Shown: piece by piece, positions 57,964-64,000 of the stretch
Position numbering within the stretch: position 1 is the stretch's first letter
How the letters are laid out: each line of letters starts with the position of its first letter
Assembly: GCF_017068395.1 (NCBI RefSeq)
Contig: NZ_CP070619.1
Coordinates: 3,348,001-3,412,000, forward strand
Source of the DNA: Rhodococcus pseudokoreensis
GTDB lineage: Bacteria; Actinomycetota; Actinomycetes; Mycobacteriales; Mycobacteriaceae
Direction: 5' to 3'
DNA: 64,000 nucleotides
The notes under the pieces: model-generated
Seen by the model: only the letters and a program-made list of their open reading frames with translations
What the model was told of the DNA's origin: nothing
Database searches by the model: none
Program-made: the position numbers and the translations under genes

Positions 57964-60504
57964 GTGAGCGCCCATGATCTGCCCATCGAACTTCGTCGTG
58001 CCCTCTCCCGGGTCGCGCGGACCCCTCGCCTGCTCGTCGCGTCCGATTACGACGGCACGATGGCTCCCATCGTCTCCGATCCCGAAAAGGCGTTTCCCCA
58101 CGCCGAATCGGTGCGCGCTCTCCGCGCCCTGGCCAGCCTCGCCGGAACCACGGCGGCCGTGATCTCGGGCCGGGCGCTCAAAGACCTCGCCGCGCTGTCG
58201 CGGCTGCCCGCCGAGGTTCAACTCGTCGGCAGCCACGGCTCGGAATTCGACATCGGGTTCATCCACGCGATCGACGCCGACGCCAAGAAACTTCTCGGCG
58301 AGATCACCGAGGAACTCAGGCGGATCTCCGCCCTGCACGCCGGCACGTCGGTGGAGGCGAAGCCGGCGAGCGTCGCCCTGCACGTCCGCAACGCCGACGC
58401 CGAGGACGGCGCCCAGGCGCTGGCCGCGGTGCGCGCCGACGCCGGACAGCGGGTGGGCGTGCAGGTCACCGAGGGCAAGTCCGTCATCGAACTGGCCGTC
58501 GTCGCCACCGACAAGGGCCACGCCCTCGACCTGATCCGCCACCAGGACGGCGCGACCGCGGCGGTGTTCGTCGGCGACGACGTCACCGACGAGAAGGCGT
58601 TCGCGCGTCTCCAGGGCCCCGACCTCGGCGTGAAGGTCGGTCCCGGCGAGAGCCTCGCCGAATTCCGGGTGTCGAGCACCGAGGACGTCGCCGCCGCCCT
58701 CGCGTTCCTGCTCGAGGAGCGCCGCACCTGGCTGTCCGGGGCCCACGCGCCGCCGATCGAGCGCCTCACCATGCTCGCCAGCCCGCGGACCGTCGCCCTG
58801 GTCACCCCCGACGCGACCCTCACGTGGCTGTGTCATCCCGAACCCGACTCCGCGTCCGTCTTCGCACACCTGCTCGGTGGACCGGAGGCCGGCCACTTCA
58901 GCGTCGGCCCGCACCGCAGCGCCCTGCCGCTGAGCCAGCGGTACATCGACAGCACGATGACCGTGCAGACCCGATGGGCCAGCCTCTCCGTCACCGACTA
59001 CCTGCCGCACGACGTCCGTCTGGGCCGCACCGACCTCACCCGGGTGATCAGCGGGCAGGCCGCCGCCGTCGTGACGTTCGCACCGCGGCCCGAGTTCGGT
59101 CAGGGCCAGGTCATCCTCGAGGCGGTCTCCGAGGGGCTGCGGGTGCACGGCACCAACGAGCCGATCGTGCTGCGCTCCCCCGGCGTGCAATGGAACGTCA
59201 CCTCCGACGGCAACCAGCAGACCGCGCACGCCGTCGTCGATCCGTCCGGCGGCGACGTCGTCCTGGAGTTGCGTTGCGGCACCGAGGAACTCGGTCCGTC
59301 CGAGACCCCAGAGGCGGAACGCCGCGCGCTGGCCGAATCGTACTGGTCGGACTGGGCGAAGAGCCTCACCCTGCCCACGCTGAAACCCGATCTGATGAAA
59401 CGTTCCGCGCTCACTCTCCGCGGTCTGGTGCACGTGGACTCCGGCGCGATCATGGCGGCCGCCACCACGTCGCTGCCCGAGGAGATCGGCGGCGTCCGCA
59501 ACTGGGACTACCGGTACTGCTGGCTGCGCGACGCGGCGCTCACCGCGTCCGCGCTCGTCAGCCTCGGTTCGCTCAGCGAGGCCGAGGGCTATCTGGACTG
59601 GGTGCACGACGTCCTCGAGACGCTGCCCGGCCCCGAACGCCTGCACCCCCTCTACACGCTGCACGGTGGCGGTCTGCCGCCCGAGGCCGTCATCGACTCG
59701 CTGCCCGGCTACGCCGGCTCGCGTCCCGTCCGCATCGGCAACGCGGCCAACCAGCAGGTGCAACTCGACGTGTTCGGACCCATCGTCGAACTCATCCACG
59801 ACCTGTCCCACGCCCGCGAGAAGCAGGGCGTCGAGGTGGCGCTCAACGACCGCGACTGGGAACTGGTCTGCGCCATGGTCGAAGCCGTCGAACGACGCTG
59901 GTTCGAACCCGACCACGGCATCTGGGAGATCCGCGACAACCCGCGGCACCACGTGTACTCCAAGGTGATGGGCTGGGTCACCGTCGACCGTGCGGTGACG
60001 CTCGCCGAGCACTTCGGCCGCGACGTCGAACCCGGCTGGACACCGCTGCGCGACAAGATCGCGGAGGAGGTGCGCGAGAAGGGCTGGAAGGACGAGGTCC
60101 GCTCGTACACCGCCGCCTACGACGGCACCGACCTCGACGCCGCCACCCTGTTCATCGGACTGTCCGGGCTGATCGACCCGTCGGACGAGAAGTTCGCGGC
60201 CACCGTCACGGCCACCGAGGCGGAATTGCGCAGCGGCTCCACCGTGTACCGGTACCACCACGACGACGGCCTGCCCGGCACCGAGGGCGGGTTCCACCTA
60301 TGCGCCGCCTGGCTGGTGGAGGCGTACCTGCTGATCGGTCAGCGGTCGCAGGCGGAGGCGCTGTTCGCGCAACTGGTCGACGCGGCCGGACCGACCGGCC
60401 TGCTCAGCGAGGAGTACGACCCCGTCGCCGAGCGGTCGCTGGGCAACCACCCCCAGGCGTACAGCCACCTGGGCCTGCTGCGCTGCGCCCAGCTCCTGGC
60501 CTGA
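57964..60504 (+). CDS. trehalose-6-phosphate phosphatase fused to a GH15 hydrolase
   Basis: An 846-residue fusion. Residues 1-260 are a HAD-type trehalose-phosphatase with the nucleophile motif VASDYDGTMAP (Asp28, Asp30) and VFVGDDVTDEKAF near residue 200. Residues 275-846 are a glycoside hydrolase family 15 (glucoamylase/trehalase) module with EEIGGVRNWDYRYCWLRDAA and the catalytic acid/base region GLLSEEYDPVAERSLGNHPQ. It could join synthesis and breakdown of trehalose, or the GH15 part may hydrolyse another alpha-glucan. M. tuberculosis OtsB1 also carries a hydrolase-like extension. The start is a GTG, with a -10-like TAGATT just upstream. Confidence 0.88.
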   Translation: MSAHDLPIELRRALSRVARTPRLLVASDYDGTMAPIVSDPEKAFPHAESVRALRALASLAGTTAAVISGRALKDLAALSRLPAEVQLVGSHGSEFDIGFIHAIDADAKKLLGEITEELRRISALHAGTSVEAKPASVALHVRNADAEDGAQALAAVRADAGQRVGVQVTEGKSVIELAVVATDKGHALDLIRHQDGATAAVFVGDDVTDEKAFARLQGPDLGVKVGPGESLAEFRVSSTEDVAAALAFLLEERRTWLSGAHAPPIERLTMLASPRTVALVTPDATLTWLCHPEPDSASVFAHLLGGPEAGHFSVGPHRSALPLSQRYIDSTMTVQTRWASLSVTDYLPHDVRLGRTDLTRVISGQAAAVVTFAPRPEFGQGQVILEAVSEGLRVHGTNEPIVLRSPGVQWNVTSDGNQQTAHAVVDPSGGDVVLELRCGTEELGPSETPEAERRALAESYWSDWAKSLTLPTLKPDLMKRSALTLRGLVHVDSGAIMAAATTSLPEEIGGVRNWDYRYCWLRDAALTASALVSLGSLSEAEGYLDWVHDVLETLPGPERLHPLYTLHGGGLPPEAVIDSLPGYAGSRPVRIGNAANQQVQLDVFGPIVELIHDLSHAREKQGVEVALNDRDWELVCAMVEAVERRWFEPDHGIWEIRDNPRHHVYSKVMGWVTVDRAVTLAEHFGRDVEPGWTPLRDKIAEEVREKGWKDEVRSYTAAYDGTDLDAATLFIGLSGLIDPSDEKFAATVTATEAELRSGSTVYRYHHDDGLPGTEGGFHLCAAWLVEAYLLIGQRSQAEALFAQLVDAAGPTGLLSEEYDPVAERSLGNHPQAYSHLGLLRCAQLLA

Positions 60505-60517
60505 GCCGGAGGCCGGG

Positions 60518-61606
60518 TCAGCGTCTGGCGGGCCCGGCCGTCGAACCGCGCAGCAGTTCGGTCTCGAGCATCTCGACGGTCGCGACCCCGGAGTGCGACG
60601 GGGACATGAGCAGCGCGCCTGCCCTGCGCCCCTTCTCCTCCTGGGGTTGCCGCACCGTGGTCAGGCCCTCGCGCAGCGCGTCGTCGACGCCGTCGAATCC
60701 GGTGACCGACAGCTGGCCGGGCACGTCTATGCCCTGCCAGCGCGCCCAGTCCAGCGCACCGAGCGCGAGGACGTCGGTGGTGCACACGAGCGCGGTGATC
60801 CGGGGATTGACGCCGAGCGCCTGCGCGGCACCGGCGTGCCCCGACTTCCCGGTGTGCTCGAACCGCTCGATGACGGTGAGGGTGGCGGGGTCCAGGCCTG
60901 CGTCGGACATGGCGTCGCGCACGCCCTCGATGCGTTCGCGCTGGACGTGGAAGTTCGGCGACCGCAGACGCTCCGCGTCGGCGACCCCGTCCGAGCGGTC
61001 GCGTCCCAGCCTCATGCTCAGCACGCCGATGTCGCGGTGGCCGAGGCCGATCAGGTAGTCGGCGAGACCGCGCATCGCGCCGCGGTCGTCGATGCCCACG
61101 AGCGACGCACCGGGGATCTCCCGCGGCTGATCGCACACGACCATCGGCAGGTGCCGCTCGTATACCGCCGCGAGGTACGGGTCGTCGTCGGCCACCGAGT
61201 AGACGACGAACCCGTCGACGCCCGCCTGCTGCACGACAGCCGCGGCGTCCGCCTCCTCCCGGCCCGGGCCCGCCGGGATCAGGAGCAGCCCCTGCCCGGC
61301 GGCCTCGCACGACTCGGCCAGCCCGGACAGGAAGCTCATGGCGGCGGGGTCGCGGAAGGAGTAGCTGAGGGCCTCGGTGAGCAGCAGTCCCACGGCCCCG
61401 GCCTTGCGGGTGCGCAGCGACCGGGCCACCGGGTCGGGACCCGGGTAGCCGCGGCGCTTCGCCGCCTGCAGCACCCGGTCGCGGAGTTCGGCGGAGAGTT
61501 GATCCGGCCGGTTGTAGGCGTTGGACACCGTCGTTCGCGAAATATTGAGCTCGGCCGCGAGCGACGCCAGCGTGGCTTGGCGACGTGGCTGTCGAGACCT
61601 GGGCAT
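60518..61606 (-). CDS. LacI-family transcriptional regulator
   Basis: A 362-residue complete LacI protein. The helix-turn-helix is TLASLAAELNISRTTVSNAY followed by the hinge helix RPDQLSAELRDRVLQAAKRR; the sugar-binding domain has GYPGPDPVARSLRTRKAGAV and the C-terminal GLTTVRQPQEEKGRRAGALL. The gene lies 13 bp after the convergent trehalose-phosphatase fusion and diverges from the zinc transporter operon. Trehalose or a related sugar is a sensible ligand by position. Confidence 0.9.
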   Translation of the reverse strand: MPRSRQPRRQATLASLAAELNISRTTVSNAYNRPDQLSAELRDRVLQAAKRRGYPGPDPVARSLRTRKAGAVGLLLTEALSYSFRDPAAMSFLSGLAESCEAAGQGLLLIPAGPGREEADAAAVVQQAGVDGFVVYSVADDDPYLAAVYERHLPMVVCDQPREIPGASLVGIDDRGAMRGLADYLIGLGHRDIGVLSMRLGRDRSDGVADAERLRSPNFHVQRERIEGVRDAMSDAGLDPATLTVIERFEHTGKSGHAGAAQALGVNPRITALVCTTDVLALGALDWARWQGIDVPGQLSVTGFDGVDDALREGLTTVRQPQEEKGRRAGALLMSPSHSGVATVEMLETELLRGSTAGPARR

Positions 61607-61678
61607 AGGGGGACGTTAGTACCTGGCGCGGGTTCGGGCTCGTCGGGGCTGCACCGAAAGTGCACTACCAGGACCGAT

Positions 61679-61719
61679 CCGCTAAAGTGCAACGGTAACG
61701 GTTTCCAATAGCGTTTAGC
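61679..61719. promoter_or_regulatory. inverted repeat between LacI and the zinc transporter genes
   Basis: CGCTAAA (61679-61685) and TTTAGCG (61713-61719) form a spaced dyad, with the smaller interrupted dyad GGTAAC-G-GTTTCC in between. It lies 25-65 bp before the binding-protein start. Candidates for binding are a Zur-like metal repressor or the divergent LacI protein. I do not see a canonical Zur box. Confidence 0.35.
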
Positions 61720-61743
61720 GATTCGTTCTGTCAGGAGTTCTCT

Positions 61744-62709
61744 ATGCGCGCTTCCTCAGGTTTTCGGGCTGCCACGGCGGCCGTCGGGCTGTCGTTCGCC
61801 GCGGCCCTCACCCTCACCGCGTGCGGCTCCGACACGACCGGCGACGGCACCCTGACCGTCGTCGCGTCGACGAACGTCTGGGGCAGCGTCGCCCAGGCCG
61901 TCGCCGGCGACAAGGTCGACGTCACCTCGATCATCACCGAGCCGTCGTCCGACCCGCACTCCTTCGAGGCGAGCCCCACCGACGCCGCCAAGCTCACCGA
62001 CGCGTCCCTGATCGTCTACAACGGCGGCGGATACGACCACTTCGTCGACGACATCATCGGCACCGGCAACAGCGACCAGCTCACGGTCAACGCGTTCGAC
62101 CTGCTCGAGGGCGGCGCGCACGCGGGCGAGCACTCGGACGGCGGCGACTCGGACGGCGGTGACTCGCATGAGGGTCACGACCACGGCGACGTCAACGAAC
62201 ACGTCTGGTTCGACGTCGACACCGTCGACGCCACCGCGCAGTCCATCGCCGACAAACTCGGCCAACTCGATCCCGGCAACGCCGACGCCTACAAGGCCAA
62301 CGCCGCCGCCTTCCACGGTCAGCTCGAGCAGATCTCCGCGATCACCGACGGCATCGCCGCAGCGCACAAGGACGCGCCCGTCGCGCAGACCGAACCGATC
62401 GCCTACTACCTGCTCCAGTCCGCAGGTCTGAAGGACGTCACCCCGCCCGATTTCACGAGCGCCATCGAGAACGGCAACGACCCAGCGCCCGCCGCCATCG
62501 CCGCGACCCGGCAACTGCTCACCGGCAAGCAGGTGCAGGCCCTCGTCTACAACGTGCAGACGCAGGACCGGGTCACCCAGGACGTGCGCGCCACGGCCGA
62601 GTCTGCGGACATCCCCGTCGTCGAGGTGACCGAAACCCTGCCCGAAGGCCTGGACTACATTCAGTGGCAGACCAACACCGCCGAGTCGCTTGCCGCGGCT
62701 CTGCAATAG
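61744..62709 (+). CDS. zinc-type ABC transporter substrate-binding lipoprotein
   Basis: A 321-residue exported lipoprotein of the cluster A-I (ZnuA/AztC) family. The lipobox is LTAC with Cys27 following a hydrophobic signal. The first metal ligand is His in SSDPHSFEASPTDA, and after residue 120 there is an Asp/Gly/His-rich loop (GGAHAGEHSDGGDSDGGDSH, then GHDHGD) before the conserved NEHVWFD ligand. Such loops bind and hand over zinc. The permease and ATPase follow on the same strand. The ATG at 61744 is preceded by AGGAG. Confidence 0.92.
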   Translation: MRASSGFRAATAAVGLSFAAALTLTACGSDTTGDGTLTVVASTNVWGSVAQAVAGDKVDVTSIITEPSSDPHSFEASPTDAAKLTDASLIVYNGGGYDHFVDDIIGTGNSDQLTVNAFDLLEGGAHAGEHSDGGDSDGGDSHEGHDHGDVNEHVWFDVDTVDATAQSIADKLGQLDPGNADAYKANAAAFHGQLEQISAITDGIAAAHKDAPVAQTEPIAYYLLQSAGLKDVTPPDFTSAIENGNDPAPAAIAATRQLLTGKQVQALVYNVQTQDRVTQDVRATAESADIPVVEVTETLPEGLDYIQWQTNTAESLAAALQ

Positions 62710-62722
62710 AACTGATCGGCTT

Positions 62723-63601
62723 GTGACAGAACCCACTTCGAAGAACGCCGGCAACGGTCGCGTCCCCGCACTGGAATTGACGGGGGCGCGACTGTCCTTC
62801 GGCGAACGCACACTCTGGCAGGGCCTCGACCTCACCGTGGAACCCGGCGAATTCGTCGCCGTCCTCGGACCCAACGGGTCGGGCAAGACGTCGCTGCTCA
62901 AGGTGCTGCTCGGTCAACTCGCCCTCAGCTCCGGCACCGCGCGCATCGCCGGAACCCCCGCGCGGAAGGGCAATTCGCACGTCGGGTACATCCCCCAGCA
63001 GAAGTCGCTCGACGACGGGTTGCCGCTCCGCGGCCGCGACCTCGTCGGGCTCGGCGTCGACGGCCACCAGTGGGGAACCGGTCTCCTCCGCCGCGGCCGG
63101 CGCCGGGCCATCGTCGACGCGGCGATCGCCGAGGTCGGCGCCCAGCACTACGCGGACGCGCCCATCGGTTCCATGTCCGGTGGTGAGCAGCAGCGGCTGC
63201 GGATCGCGCAGGCCCTCGTCGGCAACCCGCAGATGCTGCTGTGCGACGAACCACTGCTCAGCCTCGACCTGGCCAACCAGAATCTCGTGTCCGGACTCAT
63301 CGACCGGCGACGCCGCACCCACGACACCGCCGTCCTGTTCGTCACCCACGAGATCAACCCGATCCTCCCCCTCGTCGACCGCGTGCTCTACCTCGTCGAC
63401 GGCCAGTTCCGCATCGGCAAGCCCGAAGAGGTCATGACGTCGGAGGTGCTGTCCGAGCTGTACCGCACCGACGTCGAGGTGCTGCACGTACGCGGCCGCC
63501 TCGTCGTGATCGGCACCGGCGACGCCATCGACGCACTCGGCAGCGCGGGCGGCCTCCGCCCCGGCGAGGGTGTGCACCACACCGACGAGGGACACGCATG
63601 A
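62723..63601 (+). CDS. zinc-type ABC transporter ATPase
   Basis: A 292-residue ABC ATPase. Walker A is AVLGPNGSGKTSLLKVLLG, the signature is GSMSGGEQQRLRIAQALVG, Walker B is MLLCDEPLLSLDLANQN and the switch His is in LFVTHEINPILPLVD. It powers import by the adjacent lipoprotein and permease. The start is a GTG at 62723, 13 bp after the lipoprotein stop. Its own stop overlaps the permease start by ATGA. Confidence 0.92.
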   Translation: MTEPTSKNAGNGRVPALELTGARLSFGERTLWQGLDLTVEPGEFVAVLGPNGSGKTSLLKVLLGQLALSSGTARIAGTPARKGNSHVGYIPQQKSLDDGLPLRGRDLVGLGVDGHQWGTGLLRRGRRRAIVDAAIAEVGAQHYADAPIGSMSGGEQQRLRIAQALVGNPQMLLCDEPLLSLDLANQNLVSGLIDRRRRTHDTAVLFVTHEINPILPLVDRVLYLVDGQFRIGKPEEVMTSEVLSELYRTDVEVLHVRGRLVVIGTGDAIDALGSAGGLRPGEGVHHTDEGHA

Positions 63602-64000
63602 GCAACAAGTTCACCGACGCCATGTCACGCATGTTCGACGTCTCCGCCACCGTCGACCTCCTGCAATACGACTTCGTGCAGCAGGCCCTGATCGCCGGCG
63701 CCATCCTCGGCCTCCTCGCAGGAGCCATCGGGCCACTGATCGTGAGCAGGCAGATGTCGTTCGCCGTGCACGGCACGAGCGAGCTGTCCCTGACCGGCGC
63801 ATCCGCAGCCCTGCTCATCGGCGTCAGCGTCGGGGCGGGCGCCATCGCCGGTTCCGTGGTCGCGGCCGTCCTCTTCGGGCTACTCGGCGCGAAGGCCCGC
63901 GACCGCGACTCCGTGATCGGCGTGATCATGGCGTTCGGACTCGGTCTGTCCGTGCTGTTCATCTGGTCGTACCAAGGGCGCACCGGCACCAGTTTCTCGC
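63598..64000 (+). CDS. zinc-type ABC transporter permease, 3' end cut off by the window
   Basis: The first 134 residues of an ABC-3 family permease. It opens MSNKFTDAMSRMFDVSATVD and has hydrophobic helices at ALIAGAILGLLAGAIGPLIV, then the conserved loop SRQMSFAVHGTSELSLTGAS, and AALLIGVSVGAGAIAGSVVA. These match ZnuB/AztB-type permeases. The frame is open to the last base of the window, so the gene continues beyond it. The start overlaps the ATPase stop, which shows one operon. Confidence 0.92.
   Translation, partial: MSNKFTDAMSRMFDVSATVDLLQYDFVQQALIAGAILGLLAGAIGPLIVSRQMSFAVHGTSELSLTGASAALLIGVSVGAGAIAGSVVAAVLFGLLGAKARDRDSVIGVIMAFGLGLSVLFIWSYQGRTGTSFS

Noticed and set aside
57679..60297. 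An 872-residue antisense frame opposite the trehalose-phosphatase fusion
   Set aside because: The forward frame has the HAD and GH15 motifs. The antisense one is a codon-position artefact of third-base G/C bias.
61744..64000. Manganese rather than zinc specificity of the ABC importer
   Set aside because: The His/Asp-rich loop after residue 120 favours zinc-type binding proteins. Metal choice is still not certain from the sequence.

Overview
The window is high-GC actinobacterial DNA that reads as a Rhodococcus chromosome, most like the R. jostii RHA1 / R. opacus group. The steroid genes have the same order as the cholesterol regions I remember from RHA1 and Mycobacterium tuberculosis. This placement comes from recalled gene content and order; no database search was run.

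Layout. 1-8.7 kb: a LacI regulator cut by the window edge, then a LysR/methylmalonate-semialdehyde dehydrogenase/iron alcohol dehydrogenase group, a PhzF plus DUF3830 pair, and a divergent aminotransferase/succinate-semialdehyde dehydrogenase pair sharing a palindromic operator. 8.7-20 kb: the ring-degradation block of steroid catabolism, with hsaA-hsaD-hsaC-hsaB diverging from kshA and a small Cys-rich gene, and hsaE-hsaG-hsaF diverging from kstD and an hsd4B-type hydratase. 20-27 kb: housekeeping genes, namely an NlpC/P60 hydrolase, a MoxR/DUF58/DUF4129 membrane operon, a TrpB2-type synthase and ZapE. 27-40.4 kb: a nearly complete purine/ureide catabolic run on one strand, with xanthine dehydrogenase, 8-oxoguanine deaminase, uricase, HIU hydrolase, OHCU decarboxylase, racemase, NCS1 permease, GntR regulator, PuuE allantoinase, allantoicase and a HpcH-like aldolase. 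40.4-50 kb: NUDIX, NDH-2, LysR, alpha/beta hydrolase, a MocA-like transferase, SnoaL, a drug-type ABC exporter, a LuxR regulator and a flavin monooxygenase. 50-58 kb: the side-chain part of steroid catabolism, ltp2-chsH1-chsH2-chsE2-chsE1, then chsE3 diverging from kstR. 58-64 kb: a trehalose-phosphatase/GH15 fusion, a LacI regulator and a zinc-type ABC importer whose permease runs off the end.

How it works together. KstR, encoded at 57.3 kb, should repress both steroid blocks. I find five good palindromic KstR boxes and one degenerate one, all in the promoter regions of kshA, hsaA, kstD, hsaE, chsE1 and chsE3/kstR. Side-chain enzymes (ChsE3, ChsE1-ChsE2, ChsH1-ChsH2, Ltp2, Hsd4B) shorten the C-17 chain. 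KstD and KshA open ring B. HsaAB, HsaC and HsaD cleave ring A, and HsaE, HsaF and HsaG convert the released dienoate to pyruvate and an acyl-CoA. About 30 kb of unrelated genes, including the purine operon, sit between hsd4B and ltp2, which are near neighbours in M. tuberculosis.

Non-coding items. Three copies of a dispersed hairpin element (GTGAGTACTT..TTAAC) lie at gene ends. There is also a second long hairpin after the kshA operon, an AT-rich inverted repeat before the NCS1 permease gene, and tandem repeats in two promoter/start regions. I saw no tRNA, rRNA, CRISPR array, insertion sequence or phage gene. No gene-free stretch exceeds about 180 bp.
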